From Chloroflexota bacterium (GTDB lineage Bacteria > Chloroflexota > Anaerolineae > VGOG01), in assembly GCA_030611885.1 (NCBI GenBank), contig JAUWOY010000026.1:1-47152 (forward strand): a stretch of 47,152 bases of DNA, written 5' to 3'. Under the pieces are notes generated by a model. The model worked only from the letters and a program-made list of their open reading frames with translations, did not search any database and was not told where the DNA came from. Below are positions 15,712 through 24,328 of this stretch, piece by piece (positions within the stretch are counted from its first letter, which is position 1; every line of letters starts with the position of its first letter). A program made the position numbers and the translations under genes.

Positions 15712-16020
15712 ATGGACAAGCACGGTCAAAAGACGAAACTAAGCCGCGTCGAAGTGGAGCACATCGCTGAGCTGGCGAAGCTCAGCTTGACCGACGAGGA
15801 GAAGGAGAGGTTCGGGGAGCAGCTCTCAGCCATCCTGGAGTACGCCGAGGTATTGCAGCGTTTGGACACCGAGGCTATTCCGCCCACAGCCACGGTACTC
15901 CCCTTGCGGAACGTGATGGCGGCCGACGAGGTCAGGCCCTCCTTCTCCCGCGATGACGTCCTGGCCAACGCGCCTGAGGCCGAGAACGGTTGTTTCAAAG
16001 TGCGAGCAATTCTGGAGTGA
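15712..16020 (+). CDS. gatC: Glutamyl/aspartyl-tRNA(Gln/Asn) amidotransferase subunit C
   Basis: This 102-residue GatC wraps around GatA and GatB in the GatCAB complex that amidates misacylated Glu-tRNA(Gln) and Asp-tRNA(Asn). The sequence LSRVEVEHIAELAKLSLTDEE is the conserved N-terminal helix, and the middle LPLRNVMAADEVRPS and the final CFKV-AILE are typical. ATG 15712 fits the Shine-Dalgarno better than upstream starts, which lie in the promoter. Instead of gatA the next frame, 7 bases on, is an MNT-HEPN gene, which is unusual. Confidence 0.93.
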   Translation: MDKHGQKTKLSRVEVEHIAELAKLSLTDEEKERFGEQLSAILEYAEVLQRLDTEAIPPTATVLPLRNVMAADEVRPSFSRDDVLANAPEAENGCFKVRAILE

Positions 16021-16027
16021 ATTATTC

Positions 16028-16810
16028 ATGGAACGAGCGGCGGTAAGAAAATCTGTTTCCTATATCCTGCGGCCTGACGAGCTCCTGGCTGTCGAAGAGT
16101 TCAAGAGGAGAATCCTCGCCGAGCTACCTGGTCAGGTTAAGGACATCATCCTCTTTGGTTCCAAAGCGCGGGGAGACGACCACTCTGGTTCAGACATAGA
16201 CCTGCTGGTCATCGTGGATCGCAGGACGCCAGAAGTGGCGGATGTCATCAGCAGCGTCACGGTTGACACTCTCTTGGAGAAGAGGATAGACATCTCGGCC
16301 CTCGACTTCACCAGCGATGAGATAGCTGCATGGTCAGCCATTGGCACGCCGCTGATGCGCAACGTAGCTGATGAGGGAATCGTATTGAAAGGAAAGTCTA
16401 TCATGGTAGGAAAAGGAGATCCAGCTAAGGTAGCACAAAACTTCATTGGATCGGCACACGGCCGTCTCCGTTCCGCCAAGGCATTACGGGAAATCAGCGA
16501 ATATGGCAATGCCATGTCCCTGGTCTTCTACGCCTTCTTGGACGCCGCCGACGCAGCGCTGGCTGCCCGCACTATCCGCACCAAGTCCCACGCTGGCACA
16601 ATCTCCCTCTTCGGCTTGCACTTCATCAAGCCAGGGCTGGTAGACGCCAAGTACAGCCGCTGGTTCAAGCGGGCCCGCAAGTTCCGCCAGGAAGCCGACT
16701 ATGAGCGGAAACGGGATTTCACGCTTGAGCAGGTAAACGAGGCGATTGAGCAAGCGGCGGAATTCGTGGAGGTCATCGAGAGCCTACTTCCATCACTGCT
16801 GGAGAACTAG
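16028..16810 (+). CDS. Fused minimal nucleotidyltransferase-HEPN protein (MNT-HEPN)
   Basis: This 260-residue fusion has an N-terminal nucleotidyltransferase (about 15-120). Its [18 protein letters not shown] signature gives the GS-x-x-x-G and SD-x-D metal-binding residues. The C-terminal alpha-helical HEPN domain runs from about 130 to 255 (Lys/Arg-rich, [13 protein letters not shown], then R-x6-H as a possible RNase motif). Known MNT/HEPN pairs are toxin-antitoxin systems in which MNT AMPylates or caps the HEPN RNase. Here both are in one chain, so it may be self-neutralising. It is wedged 7 bases after gatC and 1 base before the gatA TTG, so it must be co-expressed with the amidotransferase. 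Confidence 0.85.
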   Translation: MERAAVRKSVSYILRPDELLAVEEFKRRILAELPGQVKDIILFGSKARGDDHSGSDIDLLVIVDRRTPEVADVISSVTVDTLLEKRIDISALDFTSDEIAAWSAIGTPLMRNVADEGIVLKGKSIMVGKGDPAKVAQNFIGSAHGRLRSAKALREISEYGNAMSLVFYAFLDAADAALAARTIRTKSHAGTISLFGLHFIKPGLVDAKYSRWFKRARKFRQEADYERKRDFTLEQVNEAIEQAAEFVEVIESLLPSLLEN

Positions 16811-16811
16811 C

Positions 16812-18266
16812 TTGGAATTATATGAGCTGACCATCCACGAAGCCCAGGAGTTGCTGAGAAAAGGCGAGATTTCAGCCGTCGAATTGACCCAGGCTGTCAT
16901 TGAGCGCATCGTGGAAGTTGATAACCAGGTCAAAGCTTACCTCACCGTCACCCCCGAATCGGCTCTGGAGCAGGCGCGGGAGGCAGACCGGCGACAGGCT
17001 GCTGGCGAGGATCACTCCCTCCTGGGCATACCCCTGGCCATCAAAGATGTGATCTGCACCAAGGGCGTGCCGACGACCTGCGGCTCCAGAATCCTGGAAA
17101 ACTTCATCCCACCCTATGACGCCACGGTGATCGAGCAGTTGCGTCAGAGGGGCGCGGTCATCCTGGGCAAAACCAACATGGATGAGTTCGCCATGGGCTC
17201 CTCCACGGAGAACTCGGCCTTTTTCCCCACGCGCAATCCCTGGGATCTGAGCCGGGTTCCTGGCGGCTCCAGCGGAGGCAGCGCTGCCGCCCTGGCTGCC
17301 GACGAGTGCCTGGGCGCGCTGGGTTCCGATACCGGCGGCAGTGTGCGCCAGCCAGCAGCACTGTGCGGTGTGGTGGGCCTCAAACCCACCTATGGCCGCG
17401 TCTCTCGCTACGGCCTGGTGGCCTTCGCCTCCTCGCTGGACCAAATCGGCCCCTTCGGCAAGGACGTGACCGACTGCACTATCATGCTGCAGGCCATCGC
17501 CCACTATGACGCCCGCGATTCCACCTCAGTGGATGTTCCCGCCCCCAACTATGCCCAGGCCCTCGTCCCTGACATTCGAGGAATGAGGGTGGGCGTTCCC
17601 AGGGAGTACTTCGTCGAGGGCATGCAGCCTGGGGTGGAGACGGCGGTGCGGTCAGCCATAGAAAAAATGGCCGACCTGGGCGCAGAGGTGGACGAAGTCT
17701 CACTCCCTCATACCGAGTACTCCTTGCCTGCCTATTACCTGATCGCTCCGGCCGAGGCTTCGGCCAACCTGGCCCGTTACGATGGCGTGAAATACGGCTA
17801 CTCTCATCCTGAGGTGGAGGACGTGTGGGACGCCTACCGCCAGACCCGCCAGAACGGCTTCGGCCCTGAGGTCAAGAGGCGCATTATGCTGGGAACCTAC
17901 GCCCTCTCCGCAGGCTACTACGATGCCTACTACCTTAAGGCCCAAAAAGTGCGCACCCTCATCAAGCGCGATTTCGACCAGGCCTTCGGGAAATTCGACG
18001 TGCTGGTAGCTCCCACCTCTCCCACGGTGGCCTTTAAGATCGGCGAGAAGGTGGACGACCCGCTGCAGATGTACCTCTCCGACGTCTTCACCCTCTCCCT
18101 GAACCTGGCCGGCATCTGTGGCATCTCCATCCCCTGCGGCTTCGCCGACGGCCTGCCCGTGGGCTTGCAGATCATGGGAGATGCCTTCGCCGAGGAAGTG
18201 GTTCTGCGCGTGGCCTATGCTTACGAGCAGAGCACGGAGTGGCACAGGAGGAGGCCTGAGTTATGA
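16812..18266 (+). CDS. gatA: Glutamyl/aspartyl-tRNA amidotransferase subunit A (amidase)
   Basis: This 484-residue amidase-signature enzyme releases ammonia from glutamine for tRNA-dependent amidation. The catalytic triad is visible as Lys78 (PLAIKD), cis-Ser153 (GGSSGGS) and Ser177 (SDTGGSVRQ), matching the usual spacing of GatA. The TTG at 16812 is chosen because GGAG at 16801-16804 lies 7 bases upstream. The longer frame would overlap the MNT-HEPN gene by 65 bases with non-family sequence. The stop overlaps the next HEPN gene by four bases (ATGA). Confidence 0.97.
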   Translation: MELYELTIHEAQELLRKGEISAVELTQAVIERIVEVDNQVKAYLTVTPESALEQAREADRRQAAGEDHSLLGIPLAIKDVICTKGVPTTCGSRILENFIPPYDATVIEQLRQRGAVILGKTNMDEFAMGSSTENSAFFPTRNPWDLSRVPGGSSGGSAAALAADECLGALGSDTGGSVRQPAALCGVVGLKPTYGRVSRYGLVAFASSLDQIGPFGKDVTDCTIMLQAIAHYDARDSTSVDVPAPNYAQALVPDIRGMRVGVPREYFVEGMQPGVETAVRSAIEKMADLGAEVDEVSLPHTEYSLPAYYLIAPAEASANLARYDGVKYGYSHPEVEDVWDAYRQTRQNGFGPEVKRRIMLGTYALSAGYYDAYYLKAQKVRTLIKRDFDQAFGKFDVLVAPTSPTVAFKIGEKVDDPLQMYLSDVFTLSLNLAGICGISIPCGFADGLPVGLQIMGDAFAEEVVLRVAYAYEQSTEWHRRRPEL

Positions 18267-18658
18267 ACCGCGAGAAGGATGCCCGCGAGTGGGTGGAATA
18301 TGCGGAGGCAGATAGACTCTCAGCTCAAAACGCTTTTAACGTAGCCGATTATCGTGATGCGGCTTTCCACTGCCAGCAAGCCATCGAAAAATTGCTCAAA
18401 GCGGCTATTGTTGCCCAGACGGGCCGCCGCCCTCCTTATGCCCATAACTTATGGAAGTTGGGACAGGCAGTGAAAGGATTGACTATACCGGCTGAAATCG
18501 CGGACAAGATGGCCAGCATTAACCCACACTATATCATCTCTCGTTATCCGATCGGGATGCGGCCAGGTTATACCAAGGAACTCACTGCAGAGCTCCTTCA
18601 GAAGATGCAAGAGGTGTACCAATGGCTTATGGAAAAGCTGAACTTGCCCAGCGTCTAA
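18263..18658 (+). CDS. HEPN-domain protein (toxin of an MNT/HEPN pair)
   Basis: This 131-residue HEPN protein opens with [18 protein letters not shown] and has the conserved [17 protein letters not shown] helix, followed by Y-AHNL-KL. HEPN proteins of this class are RNases or tRNA-targeting toxins; this copy lacks a clear R-x4-6-H and could instead be a binding-only type. It is translationally coupled to gatA (ATGA) and overlaps the following nucleotidyltransferase by 37 bases, the standard HEPN-MNT order. Confidence 0.9.
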   Translation: MNREKDAREWVEYAEADRLSAQNAFNVADYRDAAFHCQQAIEKLLKAAIVAQTGRRPPYAHNLWKLGQAVKGLTIPAEIADKMASINPHYIISRYPIGMRPGYTKELTAELLQKMQEVYQWLMEKLNLPSV

Positions 18659-18969
18659 AGCATTACTTGGCAGTTCTGCAAGAGAATATTCCAATCCACA
18701 AAGCCATCCTCTACGGCTCTTATGCTTATGGTAATCCTCATGATTGGAGCGACATTGATCTGGTTGTGCTTTCGCCCGCCTTCCGAGGAGTGCCGTACCC
18801 AGAGCGCCTGGAGCGTTTGGCGGTGCTGGCCTGGCGCGCTGGCGTGGGGGATATCGAAGCTCTGGGCTACACACCGGAGGAGTTTGAAGAAGCGAGCGAC
18901 TTGGATTTGCTAGGGGAAGTGCGGGAACGGGGTGCTGTCGTCTACGAAAAGGATGACAAACTAGCGTGA
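18622..18969 (+). CDS. Minimal nucleotidyltransferase (MNT antitoxin)
   Basis: This 115-residue MNT has the GSYAYGNPHDWSDIDLVV signature at about residues 32-49, giving the Gly-Ser and two Asp metal ligands. Such proteins transfer nucleotides to the partner HEPN toxin and neutralise it. It overlaps the HEPN gene by 37 bases, so the two are translated together. It is the second MNT in this operon; the first is fused to HEPN between gatC and gatA. Confidence 0.9.
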   Translation: MAYGKAELAQRLKHYLAVLQENIPIHKAILYGSYAYGNPHDWSDIDLVVLSPAFRGVPYPERLERLAVLAWRAGVGDIEALGYTPEEFEEASDLDLLGEVRERGAVVYEKDDKLA

Positions 18970-18988
18970 GGAGGGTTGAGGTGAAGCC

Positions 18989-19054
18989 ATGGATACAATA
19001 ACTCTTCAGCTGGAGGCCATCCCTATCGTGAAGTCAAGTTTGGAGATGAGATGA
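18989..19054 (+). pseudogene. 5' part of a split small antitoxin-like gene
   Basis: This 21-codon frame starts at ATG 18989 with GAGG upstream, begins MDTITLQLEAIP and stops at TGA 19052-19054. It overlaps the next frame by ATGA. The sequence AGATG is tandemly duplicated at 19044-19048 and 19049-19053. Removing one copy joins this frame to the next into one ORF of about 90 residues, so the split is probably a recent frameshift. Alternatively it is a leader peptide coupled to the downstream frame. Confidence 0.5.
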
Positions 19055-19269
19055 AAAGAGAGGCCCTTGAGTTCGGGCTCAGTAGATATAAGGAGCGCTT
19101 AACTGCTCTTGAGCGCCGATACGGAATGACATCTGAGGACTTTGCTGTCAAGTTTAACACTGGCGAATTAGGCGATGATGCCGATTGGTTCGAGTGGCAA
19201 TATGTCTTGGATGCCTGTCATGAAACGCTAAGGCAACTCCAGCCCACTGAGAGGAAACAACGAGCATGA
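19051..19269 (+). CDS. Small hypothetical protein, probable 3' part of a split antitoxin-like gene
   Basis: This 72-residue acidic protein contains ERRYGMTSEDFAVKF and GELGDDADWFEW, a pattern I associate with small proteins next to toxin genes. No toxin follows; galU begins with an ATGA overlap at 19266. No independent Shine-Dalgarno is seen, so translation would rely on coupling to the 21-codon frame before it. No biochemical function is known to me. Confidence 0.6.
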   Translation: MKREALEFGLSRYKERLTALERRYGMTSEDFAVKFNTGELGDDADWFEWQYVLDACHETLRQLQPTERKQRA

Positions 19270-20138
19270 AAATCACCAAAGCCGTCATCGCTGCGGCCGG
19301 GCTGGGGACGCGGTTCCTGCCGGCCACCAAAGCCGTGCCCAAGGAGATGCTCCCTCTGCTGGATCGGCCCATCCTCCAACACGTCGTGGAAGAGGCCGTA
19401 AACTCAGGCATCACCGACATTATTTTGGTGATCCGTCGCGGCGGCCACGCCATCACTGATCACTTTGATTCAGCGCCTGAGCTGGAACGGACGCTGGAGG
19501 CAGCAGGCAAACTGCGCTACCTGGAAGAGGTCAGGCGTGTTTCGCGACTGGCCAACTTCGCCTTCGTCCGCCAGGGGGACGATCTGCCCTATGGCAACGG
19601 CACGCCGGTGCTGGCGGCCAGCCCCTTTATCAGCAGGGACGAGACGTTCGTCTACATGTTCGGCGACGACGTCATTGATGCGGATCCGCCTGGCCTGCGC
19701 CAGGTGATGGACGCCTACGAGCGCTACCAGCCCGCCGCGGCCATGGCCGCCTACGAGGTGCCCTGGGAGGAAACCCACCTCTACGGCTGCATCAAGCTGA
19801 AAGAGGACAAGGAAGCTCCCGAAATCGAAGACCTCATCGAGAAGCCTGACCCGGGGAAAGCCCCCTCCAATCTCATTCAGGTAGGGCGGTTCGTCGTTCC
19901 CTACGAAGTCATCGAAATCCTGGAGGAACAGAAGCTGGGCAAGGGGGGGGAGCTGTGGATGGCCGACGCCATGTTGACCCTCGCCCAACGGAAGCGGGTC
20001 GTAGCCCAGCCGATCAAAGGGACCTGGTACACCACCGGCGACCCGCTGCGCCTCTTGCAGACGTTCATCGCCCTGGCCCTGAAAGACGACCGCATCGGCC
20101 CACAGCTCCGCGAGTATCTCAAAGGACTCAGGCTGTAG
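19266..20138 (+). CDS. galU: UTP-glucose-1-phosphate uridylyltransferase
   Basis: This 290-residue nucleotidyltransferase makes UDP-glucose from UTP and glucose-1-phosphate for glycan synthesis. The N-terminus AAAGLGTRFLPATKAVPKEMLP is the nucleotide-binding signature of GalU. YMFGDDVIDA holds the metal-binding Asp, and EKPDP and GTWYTTGDP are further family motifs. The length is typical. It overlaps the preceding small gene by four bases, so it is read as part of the gatC-gatA-toxin operon. Confidence 0.95.
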   Translation: MKITKAVIAAAGLGTRFLPATKAVPKEMLPLLDRPILQHVVEEAVNSGITDIILVIRRGGHAITDHFDSAPELERTLEAAGKLRYLEEVRRVSRLANFAFVRQGDDLPYGNGTPVLAASPFISRDETFVYMFGDDVIDADPPGLRQVMDAYERYQPAAAMAAYEVPWEETHLYGCIKLKEDKEAPEIEDLIEKPDPGKAPSNLIQVGRFVVPYEVIEILEEQKLGKGGELWMADAMLTLAQRKRVVAQPIKGTWYTTGDPLRLLQTFIALALKDDRIGPQLREYLKGLRL

Positions 20139-20190
20139 CCTCCCTGGGTTGAGTAGCCAAAGGCGTACCGAAACCAAAGAGATTAGAAAT

Positions 20191-20268
20191 TAGATATTGG
20201 AGATTAGATATTGGAACTTGGCCAATACCCAATATCCAGTACCCAATATCCAATACCCAATATCCAAA
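20191..20268 (+). repeat. Phased 14-base (7+7) repeats in two inverted arms
   Basis: Left arm: two 14-base units beginning TAGATATTGG (20191, 20205). Right arm: three 14-base units ACCCAATATCCANN at 20227, 20241 and 20255. ATATTGG and CCAATAT are reverse complements, so the arms can pair. It lies between galU and ald. Confidence 0.85.
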
Positions 20269-20284
20269 CCAAGGAGGGTCAAAG

Positions 20285-21412
20285 ATGATCATCGGAGTAT
20301 CGAAGGAGATAAAGACGGCCGAAAACAGGGTCGGCGCCACACCTGCCGGAGTGGACATGCTGGTCAAGGCTGGCCACAAGGTGCTGGTCGAGAAGGGGGC
20401 TGGCGAGGGGAGCGGCTTCTCCGACGAGGAGTACAGGCGAGCAGGGGGCGAGATAGTGCCCACCGCTGCCGACGCCTGGGGAGCCGAGGCGGTGCTCAAG
20501 GTCAAGGAGCCCATCGAGCCGGAATTCAAATTCTTCCGTGAGGATTTGTTGCTGTTCACCTATCTTCACCTCGCCAATCCGAAGTTAGACAACTTGACCA
20601 GGCTTCTGATGGAGAAAAAGGTGACAGCCGTGGCTTACGAGACAGTCGAGCTGGCCGACGGCACATTGCCCTTGCTAGAACCCATGAGCGAGGTGGCCGG
20701 CAGGATGTCAGTACAGGTGGCCGCCCATTGTCTGGAAAAACCCAGCGGCGGACGGGGCAAGCTACTGGGCGGGGTGCCCGGCGTTCTTCCCTGCACCGTA
20801 GCTGTCGTCGGAGTCGGCACTGTGGGAAAGAACGCGGTGGAGATGGCCCTCGGTATGGGAGCCAGCGTCACTGCCATTGATCTCAGAGTAGATAGACTCC
20901 GTCACTTGAGCGAGATATTTCACGGCAATCTCGTCACTCTGAGCTCGAACCCTCACAGCGTCGCCGAGGCCGTCAAACGCGCCGACGTCGTGATCGGAGC
21001 GGTGCTCGTGGCTGGCGCGAGGGCGCCTCACGTGGTCACGCGGGAGATGGTGAGGAGCATGAGGCCAGGCAGCGTGATCGTTGACGTAGCCATTGACCAG
21101 GGCGGCTGCATTGAGACATCCCGCCCCACCACCCACACCGACCCTACCTTCGTCGAAGAAGGGGTGATCCACTACTGCGTCACCAACATGCCAGGCGCCG
21201 TACCGCGCACTTCTACCTATGCCTTGACCAACGCCACCTTGCCCTATGCCCTCAAGCTGGCCAACCTGGGCTTCGTCGAGGCTGTGAAGAGCAACGCCGC
21301 CCTGGCCAAGGGGGTAAACGTCTACAAAGGTAACGTCACCTGCGAGGGGGTCGCCAGCGCCCACGGATTAGAGTGCAAACCGTTGGAGATACTGCTGGAA
21401 GTTAGAGGTTAG
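20285..21412 (+). CDS. ald: Alanine dehydrogenase
   Basis: This 375-residue NAD-dependent enzyme interconverts L-alanine and pyruvate plus ammonia. It begins [16 protein letters not shown] and has the [12 protein letters not shown] signature of the Ald/PNT family. Conserved Lys (KVKEP) and His (YLHLA) active-site residues are present. The NAD-binding Rossmann motif is [20 protein letters not shown] at about residues 172-191. The ATG at 20285 has AAGGAGG upstream. The last codons run into the heptamer repeat that follows. Confidence 0.96.
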   Translation: MIIGVSKEIKTAENRVGATPAGVDMLVKAGHKVLVEKGAGEGSGFSDEEYRRAGGEIVPTAADAWGAEAVLKVKEPIEPEFKFFREDLLLFTYLHLANPKLDNLTRLLMEKKVTAVAYETVELADGTLPLLEPMSEVAGRMSVQVAAHCLEKPSGGRGKLLGGVPGVLPCTVAVVGVGTVGKNAVEMALGMGASVTAIDLRVDRLRHLSEIFHGNLVTLSSNPHSVAEAVKRADVVIGAVLVAGARAPHVVTREMVRSMRPGSVIVDVAIDQGGCIETSRPTTHTDPTFVEEGVIHYCVTNMPGAVPRTSTYALTNATLPYALKLANLGFVEAVKSNAALAKGVNVYKGNVTCEGVASAHGLECKPLEILLEVRG

Positions 21413-21460
21413 AGATTGGAGGCCAATTTCCAACTTCCAACCTCCAACTTCCAACATCCA
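21396..21460 (+). repeat. Heptamer repeat array with inverted arms, overlapping the end of ald
   Basis: Five 7-base units of the type CCAANNT run from about 21423 to 21457. They face GGAAGTTAGAGGTTAG at 21397 and onward, which is their rough reverse complement and encodes the last residues of Ald. The period and composition match the repeats at 11388 and 20191. Confidence 0.8.
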
Positions 21461-21482
21461 GGATGAGAAAGAGGTGATGAAT

Positions 21483-21797
21483 ATGACTACTCTGACTTTA
21501 GAATTGCCGAGGGATTTGCTGGGTCTTCTGCAAGAGCGCGCTTCAGAAAGAGGACAGAAGCTACAAGAGGCGGCCCTGCGGATTCTGCAAAAGGAGTTGA
21601 CTCCGGAAGCCAGGAGCGAGCGGGAGCGGGTTCTGGAGGTGTTACAGGCTTCTGGGCTGGTGCGGCCATTGAGCGAAGAGCTGCGGCAAATGATTGACCC
21701 CGACATTGATTACGAGGCGGTGCGCCGCGAGCTGGCGGAGCGATCATTCGACCCTCCCCTTTCGCAAATCATCCTCGAAAATAGAGGGGAGAAGTGA
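21483..21797 (+). CDS. VapB-type antitoxin (copy 1)
   Basis: This 104-residue protein opens with TTLTLELPRDLLGLLQERASERGQ, a ribbon-helix-helix-like DNA-binding start, and has a Glu-rich helical tail that would wrap the toxin. It is close to copy 2 over its first 60 residues. The ATG at 21483 is 8 bases after GAGG; the alternatives at 21474 and 21477 are too close to it. The stop overlaps the start of the PIN-domain gene (TGATG), so the pair is coupled, but the toxin is truncated. Confidence 0.85.
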   Translation: MTTLTLELPRDLLGLLQERASERGQKLQEAALRILQKELTPEARSERERVLEVLQASGLVRPLSEELRQMIDPDIDYEAVRRELAERSFDPPLSQIILENRGEK

Positions 21798-22073
21798 TGC
21801 CAGCCTATTACTTCGACAGCAGTGGCATCGCCAAACGATACGCCACCGAAATAGGCAGTGGTTGGGTGCGCTCTATCGTTGCAGAAGCCGAGAACACGAC
21901 CATCATCGCCGAGATAGGAACGGTGGAGGTGGCCGCTGCCTTCGCTAAAATGCAGCGCAGGGGACGAATTACCATTGAGAGGCGGGATAAGTATTTGAGG
22001 CTTTTCCTGCGCGATGCAGCCAAACAGTACGAGGTTGCCCCTCTCAATTGAGAACCCAAACTTACACCCTTGA
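21797..22073 (+). pseudogene. Truncated VapC PIN-domain toxin with internal deletion
   Basis: The frame from ATG 21797 encodes the first 84 residues of a PIN-domain RNase (YYFDSSGIAKRY with the first catalytic Asp, later EIGTVEVAAAF with a catalytic Glu), then stops at TGA 22049-22051. Full-length VapC copy 2 is 155 residues. The lost middle includes the second acidic cluster (CDAIHLAAAL in copy 2). Directly after the stop, in another frame, bases 22050-22073 encode ENPNLHP-stop, identical to the last seven residues of VapC copy 2. So an internal deletion of about 60-65 codons with a frameshift removed the core. The product should be inactive. Confidence 0.85.
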
Positions 22074-22113
22074 GTTGGAGGAAACGAGAAAGCTAGACGC
22101 GGAGGTAAGGAAC

Positions 22114-22443
22114 ATGACGACATTGGCTTTAGAATTGCCAAAGGATTTGCTGAGTCTTCTACAAGAGCGCGCTTCAGAAAGAGGACAAAAGCTACAAGAG
22201 GCGGCCCTGCGGATTCTGCAAAAGGAGCTGGCTCCGGAAGCCAAAAGCGAGCGTGAACATGTCGTTGAGGTGCTACAAGCTGCAGGGCTAATTCGGCCTT
22301 TGAGCGAGGGATTGCGGCAAATAGCAGACCCCACTATCACTCATGAAGAGGTCGAAGCTGCCTTCGCAAGAGCAGGTGGGAAGCCCCTTAGCGAGATCAT
22401 CATCGAGCAAAGGCGAGAAAGGCATGAGCGTATTATATCTTGA
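22114..22443 (+). CDS. VapB-type antitoxin (copy 2)
   Basis: This 109-residue paralog of copy 1 begins MTTLALELPKDLLSLLQERASERGQ and has the same EAALRILQKEL segment. Its C-terminal half differs and overlaps the VapC start by 20 bases. The ATG at 22114 has GGAGG upstream; the longer frame to 22048 runs through the remnant of VapC copy 1 and is rejected. It likely neutralises VapC copy 2 and represses the pair. Confidence 0.88.
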   Translation: MTTLALELPKDLLSLLQERASERGQKLQEAALRILQKELAPEAKSEREHVVEVLQAAGLIRPLSEGLRQIADPTITHEEVEAAFARAGGKPLSEIIIEQRRERHERIIS

Positions 22444-22891
22444 TTCCAGCGCGGTGGTGAAACGCTACAGCCCTGAGCTTGGCAGCGCTTGGGTGAAAGC
22501 GATTACCGACGTCCGGGCGGGGCATACCATCATGTTTTCGGAGATCACTTTGGCTGAAGTCGCGGCTGCTTTCGCTGCGAAAAGCCGCGCTCCACAAGGC
22601 CCCAGTGTACGTTGGCGCGATTTGGCTCTGAAGCGATTCTTAACGGACAGCGCTGACCAGTATCAGCTATTGGGTGTGCAGCGCGAGACCATTGATCTGG
22701 CTGTGAAGCTTACGCAACGCCGGAAGTTGCGCGGTTGCGATGCCATCCATCTCGCCGCCGCTCTGGCCGCAAACGAGGAGTTACTTTCCAAAAACCTGCT
22801 ACCCCTCACCTTTATCGCCGCTGACGATGATTTGCTGAAGGCAGCCCAGGCCGAGGGACTGCCCACCGAGAATCCAAACTTGCACCCATAG
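22424..22891 (+). CDS. VapC-type PIN-domain RNase toxin (copy 2)
   Basis: This 155-residue intact PIN-domain toxin has YLDSSAVVKRY (Asp7), EITLAEVAAAF (catalytic Glu) and GCDAIHLAAAL, with ADDDLLKAA near the end supplying the remaining acids. VapC toxins cut tRNA or rRNA when the antitoxin is lost. The ATG at 22424 lies inside the antitoxin gene, the usual VapBC overlap. It ends ten bases before the gatB start, so a toxin pair immediately precedes an essential translation gene. Confidence 0.9.
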   Translation: MSVLYLDSSAVVKRYSPELGSAWVKAITDVRAGHTIMFSEITLAEVAAAFAAKSRAPQGPSVRWRDLALKRFLTDSADQYQLLGVQRETIDLAVKLTQRRKLRGCDAIHLAAALAANEELLSKNLLPLTFIAADDDLLKAAQAEGLPTENPNLHP

Positions 22892-22900
22892 GAGAGCGCC

Positions 22901-24328
22901 GTGGATTACGAAGCCGTCATCGGCATGGAAGTCCACGCCCAACTGCTGACCGAATCCAAGATGTTCTGCCGCTGCAGCGCGGATTATGCCACGGCAGAGC
23001 CCAATACCCACGTCTGTCCCGTCTGTCTGGGGATGCCGGGGGTGCTGCCGGTAATCAATCAAAAGGCTGTGGAGTACACCGTTATGACTGCCCTGGCCCT
23101 CAACTGTCAGATTCCTGAGTTCTCCAAATTCGACCGCAAGAACTACTTCTACCCCGACCTGCCCAAAGGGTACCAGATCTCCCAGTACGACCTGCCCCTC
23201 TCCCGCGATGGTTGGCTGGACATTGAGGACGACGGGGAAGCCAAACGCATCGGCATCGAGCGGGTGCATCTGGAGGAGGACACGGCTAAGCTGTTTCACC
23301 TGGGTGGGCATAGCCTGGTGGACTTCAACCGCTCTGGCGTGCCCCTGATGGAGGTCGTCAGTCGGCCCGACATTCGCACCCCTGAGGAGGCCCGCCAGTA
23401 TCTGACCAAGCTGCGCAACATCGTGAGATACCTGGGGGTGAACTCCGGCAACATGGAAGAGGGCGCCATGCGCTGCGAGGCCAACATCTCCCTGCGACCG
23501 AGGGGCAGGAGCGAGCTTGGCACTAAGGTGGAAGTCAAAAACCTCAACAGTTTTCACTCCGTGAAGCTGGCCCTGGAGTACGAGATCGAACGGCAGGCCG
23601 AGGTCCTGGAGGCGGGTGGACGCATCGAGCAGGTGACGATGGGTTGGGACGAAGCGCGAGGCGTCACCGTGGTTCAGCGCAGCAAAGAACATGCCCATGA
23701 CTACCGCTACTTCCCAGAGCCGGACCTGCCGCCCCTCGTCCTCAGCCGGGAATGGGTGGAGGGAATCAAAGCCAGGTTGCCTGAGCTGCCCGACGCCAGG
23801 CGGACCCGCTTCATGGAACAGCATGGGCTATCCAGCTACGACGCCGAGGTGCTGACGGCGGAGAAGCCGGTGGCCGACTACTTCGAGTCCTGCGTCCGTG
23901 CCTACCCCGATGCCAAAACCGTGGCCAATTGGATCACTGGTGAGCTCTTCCGCCTGCTCAAGGCCGCAGACGCAGGGATCGAGGCGGTCAAGATCGCCCC
24001 CGATGCTTTGGCCGAGCTACTCACCCTGGTGGAGAAGGACACCATCAGCATCAGCATCGCCAAAGACGTTTTCGCCGAGATGTTCGAGACAGGCCGCTCT
24101 GCCGCCCAGATCGTCGAGGAGAAGCGCCTGGCCCAGATAAGCGACGTCGAGGAGCTTTCGCGCATCGTCGAGCAGGTCATAGCGGAAAACCCCGGCCCGG
24201 TGGCGGAGTACCTGACGGGCAAGGAGCCTGTCCTGCGCTTCCTCGTCGGTCAGGTGATGAAGGCCACTCATGGCAAGGCTAATCCCCAACTGGTTAACGA
24301 ACTGCTACAAGAAAAGTTGAAAAGTTGA
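22901..24328 (+). CDS. gatB: Aspartyl/glutamyl-tRNA amidotransferase subunit B
   Basis: This 475-residue GatB carries the kinase and tRNA-recognition functions of GatCAB. It begins [21 protein letters not shown]. The zinc-type cysteines (CRCSA ... CPVCLGMPG), then [19 protein letters not shown] and HLEEDTAK are signature segments. The helical and tail (YqeY) domains follow to the end. The start is GTG 22901 with GGAG 7 bases upstream. It lies about 4.6 kb from gatA, separated by toxin-antitoxin genes, galU and ald. Its stop codon overlaps the -35 of the next operon. Confidence 0.97.
   Translation: MDYEAVIGMEVHAQLLTESKMFCRCSADYATAEPNTHVCPVCLGMPGVLPVINQKAVEYTVMTALALNCQIPEFSKFDRKNYFYPDLPKGYQISQYDLPLSRDGWLDIEDDGEAKRIGIERVHLEEDTAKLFHLGGHSLVDFNRSGVPLMEVVSRPDIRTPEEARQYLTKLRNIVRYLGVNSGNMEEGAMRCEANISLRPRGRSELGTKVEVKNLNSFHSVKLALEYEIERQAEVLEAGGRIEQVTMGWDEARGVTVVQRSKEHAHDYRYFPEPDLPPLVLSREWVEGIKARLPELPDARRTRFMEQHGLSSYDAEVLTAEKPVADYFESCVRAYPDAKTVANWITGELFRLLKAADAGIEAVKIAPDALAELLTLVEKDTISISIAKDVFAEMFETGRSAAQIVEEKRLAQISDVEELSRIVEQVIAENPGPVAEYLTGKEPVLRFLVGQVMKATHGKANPQLVNELLQEKLKS

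Noticed and set aside
20191-20268. CRISPR array
   Set aside because: The repeats are 14 bases with no unique spacers and no cas genes; they are phased short tandem repeats.
22799-23824. A 341-codon open frame antisense to gatB
   Set aside because: It is a shadow of gatB; no motif, start signal or promoter was found.
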